Shown here: piece by piece, positions 1 to 11,258 of the stretch
How the letters are laid out: each line of letters starts with the position of its first letter
Numbering within the stretch: position 1 is the first letter of the stretch
Origin: Proteles cristata cristata
Lineage: Eukaryota > Chordata > Mammalia > Carnivora > Hyaenidae
Assembly (NCBI GenBank): GCA_017311185.1
Contig: JAESUZ010001735.1
Coordinates: 682,001 to 746,000 of the forward strand
DNA length: 64,000 bases
Reading direction: 5' to 3'
Notes under the pieces: model-generated
What the model was told of the DNA's origin: nothing
Seen by the model: the letters and a program-made list of their open reading frames with translations, nothing else
Databases searched by the model: none
Program-made: the position numbers and the translations under genes

Positions 1-1084
1 ACCCTCAGTTTGCTGTGGGACAATATCAAGAAGGCTAATTAATATACATAGAACTAGAATTCCAGGAGTAGAAAATCAGGGAGAAACAAAATATGTTTGA
101 ATAAATAACCATTTTTTCAAATTCAATGAAAATATAAAGCATAAGAAACATGAAAAACAATATACCAAGATACATTATCATCAAATTACTGAAAACCAAT
201 GATAAATAGAAAACAACAAAAGCATCCAGGGTAAAAAGCCATATTATGTACATAGGACCAGAGATAATAATGACATCACACTTCTTATAAGAAAAAAATA
301 CAATCCAGAAAACATAGGCACATCTTTAGGATAACTTTAATAAGAAAAAAAATGTCAACCTCGAATTCTATACATGACAAAATACCTCTCAAAACCAAGG
401 ACAAAAGTAAGGACGTCTGCAGACAAACAAAAGCTGAGAGAATACACTGAAGCAGACCATTAACTATAAGAAGTGTTAAAGGAAGTCATTCAGGAAAAAA
501 TGTGATAACAGAGGTAAATTTGAATCTACACAAAGAAATTAAGAGTACCAAAAATGGGAATAGTTTTGTGCTTCCTTAAATAATTAAACACAGAATTACC
601 ATATGATTCAACAATTCCACTCTAGGTACACAACTCAAAGAACTGAAAACAAATAAACAACTCCATGTACATCTGTGGTCATAAAAGCACTGAGAATATA
701 GCCAAAAAGTGGAAATAGCCCAAATGTCCATAAACATATGAATGGATAAACTGTGATACCATACAATGAAATATCACTCAGCCGTAAAAAGGAATGAAGT
801 ACGGATACGTGCTGCTTGGATACACCTTCAAAATATTATGCTAAGTGAACAAAACCAGACACAAAGGTCACATTTTGAATGATTCTATTAATACCAAGCA
901 TCCAGAATAGATATATCATAGAGATTAAACTCAGATTGATGTTTTCCAGATAGGCAAAATGGGAAGAAACTGCTTAATGAGAAAGAGGTCTTATACTGAA
1001 GTGACAGAAATGTTTTGCAACTACATAGAGATGGGGGTTGCACCACATTGTGAATGTACTAAATACCACTGAACTGTTCACTTT
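1..1084 (+). mobile_element. Old L1 (L1ME-like) remnant
   Basis: Up to about 560 the text follows an L1M ORF1 region (chain of 'ctgaaaaccaatgataaa', 'gtcaacctcgaattctatac', 'gacaaacaaaagctgagag'). From about 560 it jumps to the ORF2 3' end and 3' UTR ('caacaattccactctagg', 'caaatgtccataaacatatg', 'ctgaactgttcactttaaaatg'). So the copy is internally deleted. The reading frames are destroyed. Confidence 0.7.
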
Positions 1085-1100
1085 AAAATGGTCAATTTTA

Positions 1101-1786
1101 ACTCTAGATGCTGGTGAGGATGTGGAGAAACGGGCACCCTCCTACACTGTTGGTGGGAATGTAAACTGGTACAGACCCTCTGGAAAACAGTGTGGAGGTT
1201 CCTCAGGAAACTAACAATAGAACTCCCCTATGACCCAGCAATAGCACTGCTAGGAATTTACCCAAGGGATACAGAAATGCTGAGGCATAGGAGCACATGC
1301 ACCCCAATGTTCATAGCAGCACTCTCCACAATAGCTAAAGCATGGAAAGAACCTAAGTGTCCATCAACAGATGAATGGATCAAGAAGATGTGGTTTATCT
1401 ATACCATGGAATACTACATGGCAATGAGAAACAATGAAATCTGGCCATGTGTAGCAACATGGATGGACCTTGAGGGTGTTATGATGAGCGAAATAAGACA
1501 GGCAGAGAAGGACAAATATCATATGTGTGCACGTATAGGAGGATTAGGAGGAACTTGACGGAGGAACAGGGGGAGAAGAAGGGGGGAAATGGTGGGGGAA
1601 AGGGAGAGAGGCAAACCATGAGAGACTCTTGAATGCTGACAAAAACTGAAGACTGATGGATGTGGGGGGGAGGGGGATGGGCATGGAGGAGGGCACTTGT
1701 GGGGATGAGCACTGGGTGTTATGTGGAAACTAATTTGACAATAAACTATTTGTAAAAAAATAAAAAAATAAAAAAATAAAAAAAAT
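1101..1786 (+). mobile_element. Felid L1 3' end, 5'-truncated
   Basis: Contains the C-terminal end of L1 ORF2 (an open stretch at 1190-1558, with residues such as [20 protein letters not shown]) and a G-rich 3' UTR ending in an A/T tail. It is nearly identical to 17885-18535, so it is fairly recent. It is bracketed by a 16-bp target-site duplication, aaaatggtcaatttta at 1085-1100 and aaaacggtcaatttta at 1787-1802. Too short to be autonomous. Confidence 0.9.
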
Positions 1787-1802
1787 AAAACGGTCAATTT
1801 TA

Positions 1803-2016
1803 GGATGCCCGGGTGGCTCAGTCAGTTAAGCATCTGACTTGGCTGAGGACATGATCTTGTGGTCTGTGGATTCAAGCCCAACATCGGGCTATGTGAGGTC
1901 AGCTCAGAACTTGGAGCCTGCTTTGGATTCTGTGTCTCCCATTCTCTCTCTGTCCCTCCTCCACTGATCTTTCTCTCTCTCTCTCTCAAAAATAAATAAA
2001 CATTAAAATAAATTTA
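1803..2016 (+). mobile_element. CAN-SINE, type O
   Basis: Head ggatgcccgggtggctcag, tRNA-like B-box region degraded (ggattcaagcccaac), CT-rich tract, then aaataaataaacatt. It landed directly in the right target duplication of the preceding L1: the same 16-mer recurs at 2017-2032. Confidence 0.92.
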
Positions 2017-2074
2017 AAAATGGTCAATTTTATCTTATACAAACTGCATCTCAAAAAACTGTTTAAACATTTTT

Positions 2075-2490
2075 TTGAGTATGAGAGGATCCCAATGAAG
2101 ATGCTGGAATAGGAGGATCCTGAGCTCCCCTCTCGCTGACCCACCAAAGCTATTCTACATACAAAGCAACTCTATCAGAACAATCTGAAGATTAGTAGAA
2201 CAGCTCTTCCATACCTGAAGATATAAAGAAAAAGCCACATCAAAGAAAGTTGAAGGGAATGAGACCGAACTGGTCAGGACTCATACCCTTAGCACAGTAA
2301 CCCAAAAATAGGATGTCACAGGCATGGAGGTTCTCCCTGAGGAGCAAGGGGTTTAAATCCCACATTGAGCACCACCTGCCCTGGGGACCAGCACTCGAAA
2401 GACAAGCCCCCAGTGCAGAGCCTACAGCCAGGCATGAACTCAACGGCCCTGAGATCAAGGCCTGAGCTGAGATCAAGAGTCAGATGCTTA
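2075..2490 (+). mobile_element. Carnivore L1 5' UTR-like segment
   Basis: Starts with a 'gaagatgctggaataggagg' type opening, typical of carnivore L1 5' ends, followed by GC-richer text. The last ~60 bases (gagatcaagagtcagatgctta) resemble the end of an antisense SINE. Boundaries are approximate. Confidence 0.5.
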
Positions 2491-2889
2491 GGGGCACCCA
2501 GGTCACTCAGTCAGTTGAGTTTCTGATGCTTGATTTTGGCTTAGGTCATGATCCCAGTATTGTGGCATTGAACCCTGTGTCCGGCTCTGTTCTGAGCGTG
2601 GAGCCTGCTTAGGACTCCCTCTCTCTGTCCCTCCCCCCAACCTTGTACTCATGCTCTCTCTCTTAATTTTTTTTATGTTGTTTAATTTATTTTTGAGAGT
2701 CAGAGAGAGACAGCACAAGCAGGGGAGCGAGAGAGGGAGGCAAAGAATCCAAAGACGGGTTCCAGGCTCTGAGCTAGCTGTCAGCACAGTCTGACGTCAG
2801 GCTCGAACCCACGAACCGTGAGATCATGACCTGAGCCAAAGTTGGATGCTTAACCAACTGAGCCACCCAGGAGCCCCTCATGCTCTCAA

Positions 2890-2944
<55 letters not shown>

Positions 2945-2946
2945 AT
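2491..2946 (+). mobile_element. CAN-SINE type O split by another SINE
   Basis: The head is at 2491 (ggggcacccaggtcactcag) and runs to the CT tract near 2659. The element resumes at 2878 (tcatgctctc) and ends in a long AAAT run. The interruption is the antisense SINE at 2661-2877, with tcatgctctc repeated on both sides. Confidence 0.8.
2661..2877 (-). mobile_element. CAN-SINE type O, nested
   Basis: Read on the plus strand it runs from tttaatttatttttgagag to gagccacccaggagcccc. Inserted into the SINE at 2491. Confidence 0.9.
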
Positions 2947-2957
2947 CTCTCTTAAAT

Positions 2958-2989
<32 letters not shown>
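2888..2989. repeat. Compound microsatellite (AAAT)n then (GA)n
   Basis: About fifteen AAAT units (2888-2946), a short spacer, then about fourteen GA units (2960-2989). Formed by the A tail of one SINE abutting the CT tract of an antisense SINE. Confidence 0.95.
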
Positions 2990-2994
<5 letters not shown>

Positions 2995-3025
2995 CACTTA
3001 ACCGACTAAGCCACCCAAGCACCCT
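2960..3025 (-). mobile_element. CAN-SINE remnant, internally deleted
   Basis: The GA run is followed directly by cacttaaccgactaagccac and ccaagcaccc, the complement of a SINE head. The middle of the element is missing. Confidence 0.7.
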
Positions 3026-3899
3026 TGGGGTTGCACCTGGGCCATATGTGAAGATTTATTGACTACTTTTAGAGCAGGTGATGAAAGGACAGAATCTATT
3101 AGGAACTTTCTCTAGAAATGAAAATGCAGGTAAATGTCATTATTCTTGCCTTCCTCTGCCTAGCTAGCCCAACTGTGGCGGACACCTGTCCTGACACTCC
3201 ATATTTACCTTGCAAGCACTGCTCAACCAATCTCAACATTCCCCTGTGGACATGCCCCACCCAACCCACCAGCCATAGCAAGTGCCACCTCCAAAACAGC
3301 TCCTGCCAGGCATGGGACTGGCTCCACCTACAAGTAATTCACAACAGCTGTGGCTGGGTTCTGCATGCAGCCACACCTGGGGCTAGCCTCAACCACCAGC
3401 CAACCCACAGCAGCCACAGCCAGGCTTCTAAGCTGGTTGTGCCAGGGTCCAGTCCTGCACACAATGCACCCATAGTAGTCATGGGCCAGCTACAACAGGA
3501 GGGCACATACAGCCTATACAGAAGACATCCCTGGAGCACCTGGTTCTGATGACCAGGGAGGGCCCAAAGGATGCCCTCTACATAAGGCCACTCCATCAAG
3601 ACCAGGAGGTGCAGCAGGTCTACATAATACATAGAAACAAACACCGAATACCAGGTAAAATGAGGAGACAGAGGAATATGTTCTAAATGAAAGAACAAGA
3701 CAAAACCTCACCAAAAGAACTAAGTGAAATGGAAATAAGCACTCCACATGATAAAGAGCTCAAAGTAATGGTCATTAAGATGCTCACTGAACTTGGGAGA
3801 ATAAACACAGTGATCTTTTTAAAAAACGATAGAAAATATAAAAAAGAACCAATCAGAGATGAAGAATACAACAACTGAAATGAAAACCAGAGGGAATCA
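3026..3899 (+). mobile_element. L1M 5' UTR / start of ORF1 remnant
   Basis: From about 3640 the text matches the conserved L1M pre-ORF1 block (aaaatgaggagacagagg, atgttctaaatgaaagaaca, gaactaagtgaaatggaaat). A 143-codon open frame at 3118-3549 starts with a hydrophobic stretch. It lies in this GC-rich L1 5' region and resembles no protein I know, so I treat it as chance. Confidence 0.65.
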
Positions 3900-4123
3900 G
3901 GGGCGCCCGGGTGGCTTAGTCGGTTAAGCATCCGACTTTCGCTTAGGTCATGATCTCGCGGTTCGTGGGTTCGAGCCCCGCGTCGGGCTCTGTGCTGACT
4001 GCCAGCTCAGAGCCTGGAGACTGTTTCAGTCTGTGACTCCCTCTCTCTCTGACCCTCTCCTGTTCACGCTCTCTCTCTCTCTCTCTCCTAGAAATAAATA
4101 AAACATTAAAAAAAAAAAAAAAA
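3900..4123 (+). mobile_element. CAN-SINE, type Y
   Basis: Complete. Intact A box (tggcttagtcggttaag) and B box (ggttcgtgggttcgagcc). Flanked by aaaaccagagggaatca on both sides (3883-3899 and about 4125-4141). Confidence 0.95.
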
Positions 4124-4513
4124 GAAAACCAGAGGGAATCAACAGATTAGAAACTGCAGAATGTATCAACAATCTGAAAGAGGGTAGCAGAAATCATCCT
4201 AGCTGAACAAAAAGAAAAGAGAGTAAGAAAAATGAGGTTAGTTTTTTAAAAATTTAAGAAGACAAAGAAAATGAGGATAGTTTAAGGGACCTCTGGGTGA
4301 CACTGAGTATACTAACATTCACATTAGAGTGGTCTCAGAAGAATAGAGAAAGGAGCCTAAAACTTATTTGAAGTAGTAATTGCTGAAGACTCCCCTTGCC
4401 TGAGGAAGGACAAATATCCAAGTCCAGGAAGCAAAGAGCACCCTAAACAAAATGAATCCAAAGAATCCACATAAAGACACATAATAATTTAAATGTCAAA
4501 AATGAAACAGAGA
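4124..4513 (+). mobile_element. Old L1 remnant, continuation
   Basis: A-rich, degenerate L1M text (ttagaaactgcagaatgtat, aggaaggacaaatatccaag) between two SINE insertions. No open frame. Confidence 0.55.
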
Positions 4514-4735
4514 GGGGCACCTGGGTGGCTTAGTTGGTTAAGCGTCCAACTTTCACTTAGGTCATGATCTCGCGGTTCGTGGGTTCGAGCCCCGTGTCGG
4601 GCTCTGTGCTGACTGCCAGCTCGGAGCCTGGAGCCTGTTTCCGTCTGTGACTCCCTCTCTCTCTGACCCTCACCTGCTCACACTGTCTCTCTCTCTCTCT
4701 CCTAGAAATAAATAAAACATTAAAAAATTTAAAAA
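4514..4735 (+). mobile_element. CAN-SINE, type Y
   Basis: Complete copy starting ggggcacctgggtggcttag. Target duplication aaaatgaaacagaga on both sides. Confidence 0.95.
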
Positions 4736-6265
4736 AAAATGAAACAGAGAATATTAAAAGCACTAGGAGAAAACCAACTAGTTAGTTAAATAAAAGGGAC
4801 CACTCATAAGACTACCAGATGATTTTTCAAGCAAAAACTTTGTAGGCCAGAAGAGAGTGACATGATATATAAATTCAAAGTGCTGAAAGGAAAAAAAACT
4901 ACAACCAAGAATATTCCATTTAGCAAGATTATCATTCAGAATTGAAAAATAAAGAACTTCAGAAACAAAAGTTAAAGGAGTTCATCACCATTAAACCAAC
5001 CTTTCAAGAAATGTTATAGGGCCTTCTTTGAGGCAAAAAGAAAAGGCCGTAACTGGAAGTAAGAAAATTATGAAAGAAAAAAAAAAATCTCACTGCTAAA
5101 AGAAAACATAGTAAAAGGTAGTGGATCAATCACTTATAAACCTAATATGAAGGTTAAAACACTAAAGCAGTAAAATCAACTATATCTCCAATAGTTAGTT
5201 AAGGAATACACAAAATTAAAAGATATAAAATACAACATCAAATACATAAAACAGGGAGAGAAGTAAATGGTGCTTTTAGAATGTGTTTGAACTTAAGTGA
5301 TCATTAACTTAAACTGCTATATACATAGGATATTATATATGAATCTAAAGGTAACCAGAAACCTAAACCTGTAATAGACACCCAGAAAATATACAGAGAG
5401 GAATCGAAACCTAACACTAAAGAAAAACATCGAATCACAAAGGAAGAAAGCAAGAGATGAAGAAAGGAATGAGAACTACAAAAATATATTTAGGAATGCC
5501 TAAATACATAAAGCAATTATTAAAAATCTTCAAGGAGAAATAAGGACCAATACAATAATAATAGGGGACTTCAATACCCCACTTTCAACAATGGAGAGAT
5601 CATCCAAACAGAGATCAATGAGGAAATACTGGACTTGAATTACACTTCAGTCCAAATGAACCAAAGAGACATATACAGAACATTCCATCCAAAAGTAGCA
5701 GAGTATATATCCTTTTCAAGTGCACTTGGAATATTCTCCAGAACAGATAAAATATTAGGTCACAAAACAAGTCTTAACAAACTTAAGAAGACTGAAATCA
5801 TTATCAAGCATCTTTTCCAATCACAATGATATGAAACTATAGAAACAGGAGGGAAACTGTAAAATCCCCAAATATGTGGAAACTAAACAACACACTACTG
5901 AACAACCAATGCATCAAAGATATCAAAAGAAAAAATTTTAAATATCTTGAGACAAATGCAAAAAGAAACACACCATATCAAAACTTATGGGATGCAGTAA
6001 AAATAGTTCTAAGAGGAAGTTTAGAGTAGTAAGTTCCTACATCAAGAAAAAGGAATATCTGAAACAAAGAACAAACCAAGACCAATAGTAGTAGAAGAAA
6101 GAAAATAACAGATTTGAGCAGAAATAGAGGATGAAAAACAATAAAAATATCAACAAAACTAAGTTTTTTATAAATATAAATAAAATGGACCAAACTTTTA
6201 CCCAGACTGACTAAGACAAAAGGAAAAAGATTAAGTAAATAAAATCTGAATGAAAGAGGAGACAT
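4736..6265 (+). mobile_element. Old L1 remnant (L1M ORF1/ORF2 junction)
   Basis: L1-typical blocks in order: 'gcaaaaactttgtaggccag', 'accaagaatattccattt', 'aataggggacttcaatac', 'gaacattccatccaaaag', 'caaatatgtggaaactaaac'. A short frame at 5635-5829 still shows the endonuclease-region motif PKVAEYISFSSALG. No intact protein. Confidence 0.75.
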
Positions 6266-6430
6266 TACGCAGGAATAAAAGGCATGGCACAAGAAATATA
6301 GCCAATGATACTGTAACAGCATTGTATGGTGACAAATAGTAGCTATACTTGTGGTGAGCACAGCATAATGTACAGAGATGTTGAGTCACTATGATGTATA
6401 CCTGAATCCAATGTAACACTGAGTGTCGAC
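6266..6430 (+). mobile_element. L1 3' UTR-like fragment
   Basis: Text of the type 'gtatggtgacaaatagtagc', 'tgttgagtcactatgatgta', 'tacctgaatccaatgtaac' is a common L1M 3' UTR block. Confidence 0.55.
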
Positions 6431-6533
6431 TACAGTCAAAAACATTTTTTTTCACTGAGTTTGATCAGCTTTATTGGAAAATACTATGGAAGTTTTGTCA
6501 GCTGCATATTATTTGATAAAAATGTTATTAACA

Positions 6534-6765
6534 TGGGTGCCTGAGTGGCTCAGCTGGTTGGGCGTCCATCTCTTGATTTCAGCTCAATTCATAATCCCTG
6601 GGTTGTGGGATCAAGCCCTACATTAGGCTCTGCATTGAGTGTGGAGCCTGCTTGAGATTCTCTCTCTCACCCCCTCTGCCCCTCTCCTGAACTCAGCTGT
6701 TTCAGATTCTTCTCTTTCTCTCTCTCTCTCTCCCTCTCAAAAATAAATAAACATTAAAATTTTTT
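6534..6765 (+). mobile_element. CAN-SINE, type O
   Basis: Head gggtgcctgagtggctcagc, expanded CT tract, tail aaataaataaacattaaaa. Diverged (B box ggttgtgggatcaagccc). Inserted near aaatgttattaac, repeated as ttttaatgttaac after the tail. Confidence 0.9.
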
Positions 6766-6774
6766 TTAATTTTA

Positions 6775-7422
6775 ATGTTAACAGATAATGAACTGGGTAC
6801 TAGGATAAAAGGATCATTGATCCAGTAACATTTAATTATCATTTTTTACTGTCAAAAAAAAAAAAAAAGAAAAGGAAGACATTAAACCAATACCACAGAA
6901 ATACAAAAGATCTTAAAACTATCATAAACAATTATACACCTACAAATTGAATAGCACAGAAGAAATCGATAAATTTCTAGAAATATACAAATTATCATGA
7001 CTGAATCATGAAGAAACGGAAACTCTGAGCAGAAATATAATGTGTAAGAAACAGAATCAGTAATTATCAACCTCCCAACAAAGAAAAGTTCAAGACCATT
7101 TAGTTTCACTGGTGAATTCTACCAAACATTTAAAAAGAAATTAATGTCAAATGTTCTAAAACTCTTCCAAAAAAATTAAAGAGGATGGAATACTTTTATG
7201 AGGCTAATATTATCCTATTTAAAGCCAAACAAAACACTACAAGAGAAGAAAATCACAGGTTAATATCCCTGATGAACAGAGATGCAAATATTAACAAAAT
7301 ATTAGCAAACAAATTTCAACAGAACATTAAAAGAATCATCTGTCATTACTATGTGGGATTTATTCCTGGAATGCAAGGATGGTTCAACATATGCAAATCA
7401 ATAAATGTGATACACCACTGCT
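6775..7422 (+). mobile_element. Old L1 ORF2 (reverse transcriptase region) remnant
   Basis: Contains 'gaattctaccaaacattt' and the RT-domain block before the catalytic site; the open piece 7185-7424 includes [20 protein letters not shown]. Ends abruptly at 'gtgatacaccac'. Confidence 0.8.
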
Positions 7423-7783
7423 GAGAGTTTACCTAAGCTACTCCATGGCATTGCTGCCTTGGCATTTTGTTTAACCAAGGGGCCTGCAATACCCTTAAAC
7501 TGACACTAGCCCCCTCAGGAGAGTGGATGTCCCTAATAGCAGTCCACAGAGTCACAGTAAATGTAAGTTCCTGGTATGATTTCCCCAACAGCCACTGTGA
7601 CCAACAGTATCCCATGCCTCCCAGCACCAGTGTGCTTTATGTGCCCTTTGGATAATACCTCCATGGGCTTATGGAAATTCTGCTCCTTTGGTTTGAATTG
7701 GCTGATCTGGCCCTAGCCTAAGCATCGCAAAGCATTCCACCCACAAACTGTAATAAAACCATGGGCCCCAGATCCTGCCAGAT
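7423..7783. other. Unidentified ~360-bp block replacing part of an L1
   Basis: L1 ORF2 text stops at 7422 and resumes at about 7784 ('gatctttgacaaagg'), a position normally several hundred bases or more downstream. The block between has ordinary GC content, no A-rich L1 character and an AATAAA at about 7752. It has short open frames on both strands, none recognised. It could be a solo LTR, another old repeat, or filler DNA at a deletion. Confidence 0.5.
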
Positions 7784-8860
7784 CTTTGACAAAGGAACCA
7801 AGAAGAAACAATGGGGAGTGGATAATCACTTCAATATGGGGTGATGGCAAAACTAGATATCCTCATTAAAAAAAGAGAAATTAGATCCTTATACTATACA
7901 CAAAAGTCAACTCAAAATGGATTAAAGACTTAACTGTATGACATAAAATTCTAAGCTAGAAAAATTTAAGGAAAAATGTTTCAGATTAGTTTTGGCAATG
8001 AATTTTGCATATGACTGGAAGCACAGGCAATAAAGCAAAGATAAATAAGTGAGACTAAAGCAAAATACAAAGCTTCTGCATAACAAAGGAAACCATCAAC
8101 AAAATAAAAAAAGAACCTATATAATAGAATTAAATATTTGCAAAACCTATATCCAATAAGGGATTAACATCCAAAATATATAAGGAATTCATACAGCACG
8201 ATAGCAATAACATAACCTGATTTAAAAATGGGTAAAAGACCTGAACAGACTTTTTTCCAAAGCAAGCATACAAACGGACAACAGGTGTATGAGAAAGTGC
8301 TCAACCTCACCAATCATCAGGGAAATGCAAAGAAATCAACACAAATGTCCATCCTAAGTAGAATGCACAAATAACTTATGATAGAGTCAGACTAAGGAAT
8401 GTAATACAACAATGTAAATTAGTAATAAATAAAACTAGAGCTACATCAACATGAATTTCACAAATAAAATGCTATATAACAGAATCAAGACAAAAGAATA
8501 TATATGGCATAATTCTATTTATTTTAAGCTTAAAAATAGACAAAGTTAAACTATATATTTTAGAGATGCAAACACAGAAGGTAAAACCACAAAGAATGTA
8601 AGGATATTATCACAACATCAGAGTAGTGGGTTTGGATTACCTCTGGAAAGAGGGAACTATTTGTCACTGGTTTGTTACCTTGCTCCTTTGTGCAAAGGAG
8701 CACAAAGAAAGCTTCTGAGGTATAGTCAATGTTATATTTCTTGACCTGCATGGCAGCTACATAAATAGTATTTTATAATTATCAGTTAACCTGTACTGTA
8801 AGTTTTATGCACTTTCTTAGGTATGTTTCAAAGTTTAAAAGTTGTAAGGCAAAGAAACAT
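7784..8860 (+). mobile_element. Old L1 ORF2 3' part and 3' UTR
   Basis: Standard ORF2 C-terminal text, decayed: 'caaaaatggattaaagac'-like at 7912, 'gcacaggcaataaagcaaag' at 8021, 'ccaatcatcagggaaatgc' at 8310, then a 3' UTR-like tail. Confidence 0.75.
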
Positions 8861-9035
8861 TATTAAATAAAGCTTCTCCCTGCACAAGTCCCTGTATCCA
8901 AATCTTAAATTCCTAAGTAAACTATGTTCTTTTTCATCTTATTTTCCAATCCTTGTCCACATCCATACACATTTTCAGTATATGCGCTACTGAAGCAAGC
9001 AATCACATGTATACACGTTTTTAAATAATTGCCAT

Positions 9036-9622
9036 CCTAGGGAGGATTCTGAGAAGATGGTGGAATAGGAAGCACCAGGAATCTGTCACCCCACCTAAAC
9101 CTACCATCTGTCATCTGCACTGGCAGAGTCTGTCTGATACAGCTCCTATGGAACACTGGAGCCTACTGAAGGGTTGCCACTTCCAGGGGAAAGGGGAAGA
9201 CTTGGATGGCAAATTGTGGTTTGTTTCCATCATTTTCAGCTCCTAACAATCCATCCACCAACCTCAGCCCTGTGGCAGGCAGGTGTGAAAGTGTTCCAGG
9301 AGCAGCCTGCATACACCTTGCAGAAACCAGGTGGGCAAAAAGACCTTGTATTCCAAATCCCAGAGATCTGTGCTCTGATCACTGACAGCTACTTATAATC
9401 ACAGAGCTGCTGATAAAGAGGTGGGTGGCCATTGTTTTTGCACTTCTCCCACTGTTGCAAGCCCCCTACTTCAGCTGAACTGACATGCAGGGGATTAAAG
9501 GGTCTGAACCTTTTAATTTCCCCTTATTTTTCTGTTTTTTCCCCATTGAAGAGATAGAGAATAAAGACCAGGACATCCAAAAGCACCTGCATATACAGAG
9601 AAAATTACAAAGTGACCACACA
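9036..9622 (+). mobile_element. Carnivore L1 5' UTR-like fragment
   Basis: Opens with 'gagaagatggtggaatagg', a typical L1 5' end, followed by GC-richer 5' UTR-like text. Resumes after the SINE and then jumps to an L1 3' end at about 9940. The copy is internally deleted or composed of two pieces. Confidence 0.5.
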
Positions 9623-9818
9623 GGGGCACCTGGGTGGCTCAGTTGGTTAAGCATCTGACTTTGGCTCAGGTCATGTGAGTTCGAGCCCCACATCAGGCTC
9701 TCTGCTGTCATCATGGAGCCTGCTTTGGATCTTCTGTTTCCTTCTCTTTCTGCCCCTCCTCCATATGTTCTCCTTCACTCCCACTCTCTCTCAAAAATAA
9801 ATAAACATTTTTTAAAAA
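9623..9818 (+). mobile_element. CAN-SINE, type O, B box deleted in part
   Basis: Head ggggcacctgggtggctcag. The segment between gtcatg and gagttcgagcc is shortened. Target duplication aaagtgacc(c)aca on both sides. Confidence 0.9.
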
Positions 9819-9934
9819 GTGACCCACATACCTACTAAAGAAAGGTGGAGGCTCAAAAAAAACCCTAAAACTTAAAAAAACCTTAAGTTTCCATCTCAGG
9901 TTGATTCTTGATACAGAAACAGCCTACAATAAAA

Positions 9935-10545
9935 ACAAAAACAATAAAACCAGAATAATCATATTATCTAGCAATTCCATTTCTGGATATATATACAAAG
10001 GTACTGAAAGCAATGACTCAAAGAGGTATCTGTATACTCAGGTTCATAGCAGCGTTATTCACAATAGCTAAAACATGGAAGCAACCCAAGTATCCATCAA
10101 TGGATGAATACATAAGCAAACTGTGGTACACACGCACACACACACACACTGGAATATTATTCAGCCTTAGAAAGAAAGTAAATTCTACAATATACTACAA
10201 CATGGATGAGCCTCAGAGACATTATACTAAGTGAAATAAGCCAGTCACAAAAGGACAAATACTACATGATTCTACTTATATGAAGTACTCAGAATATTCA
10301 TAGTCATAGAGAGAGAAAGTAGAACAGTAGTGGATGCCAGAGGCTGGGGACAGGAAAATTCAGAGTTAATGCTTAATAGGTACACAGTTTCAGTTTTACA
10401 AGGTGAAAAAAGATGGAAAGAGTTATGTCGAGATGCGTAGTGATGATGATGTACAACATTATGAATGTATTTGATACCACTGAACTGTACATTTAAAAAT
10501 GGCTGAGATGGTAAATTTTACATATTTTTTGCAATAAAAAAGATG
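9935..10545 (+). mobile_element. L1M 3' end
   Basis: ORF2 C-terminus ('ctagcaattccatttctgg', 'catggaagcaacccaag', 'atccatcaatggatgaatac') and a 3' UTR ending 'actgaactgtacatttaaaa'. It includes a small CA run at 10131-10150. Confidence 0.8.
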
Positions 10546-11258
10546 GGGGAAATGCCATCAAAATGCATAAAACAGTTAATAGTCTCCTTTTTCATATCTA
10601 ATATTTAAAAAATAGGAAGTTACTCGTTTTATAGTAGACTTAGGGGTTTTTGTGGGGTTTCTTTTTGTGGGTTTTTGTCAGCCAAATATCATTTCTCCTT
10701 CTTCCAATAATAGCATGTCAATTTCCTTATGTGGAATTATGTCACCTAGATTTTGTGTAGTCTTCGTGAGCCTGTCAATCCTAGTTCCCTAAGTCAAGGA
10801 TAGACTCAAAACCAAAACAGACCAATTGGAATCTTTCTCACAGGACATCTCAATCTTGAACAGCATAGACATAGGCAAAGCCCATTTATTTCAGCTAAGG
10901 TAACCTGAAGAAACTGTGAATTAATTTAAGGCTACCTACATCCCTGAAACAATCCTGCTTCTGCCCCTCCTGTGCCAGGTTCTGCAGTGTTCCTCAGATT
11001 CTGTATGCCAATTTGCATCTTTCCAGGAAAGTCTCTCTTTGTTTAAGATAGCCAGAGTCACTTTCTCTTTGCTACAAGGAATAACCCTAAATACATATCC
11101 TATGCTTCCAACCAATGAGAGGGAAGTGGTCCTAAAACCCTCTGGACAAATGGTCTCCTATTTCCTCAAAGATAAAAATAACTGTCAGAGTATCTTCCTT
11201 TTATTGAACTAAGACACAAGTAATTTCTAACCACTGGACTTAATTATACACATGAATG
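10546..11258. other. Intronic sequence with no recognised feature
   Basis: Unique-looking AT-rich sequence. I see no exon-like segment with matching splice sites, no RNA gene and no repeat I can name. Confidence 0.5.

Noticed and set aside
3118..3549. 143-codon open frame starting with a signal-peptide-like stretch
   Set aside because: It lies in the GC-rich 5' region of an old L1. It has low-complexity Ser/His/Gln-rich content, no family motif and no splice context. It could be checked by expression data, but there is no support in sequence.
8972..9001. 30 bases resembling the antisense U6 5' end (ttttcagtatatgcgctact then gaagcaagca)
   Set aside because: The similarity stops after about 30 bases and the neighbouring sequence does not continue as U6. 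Unlike 43063-43220 there is no duplication or tail.
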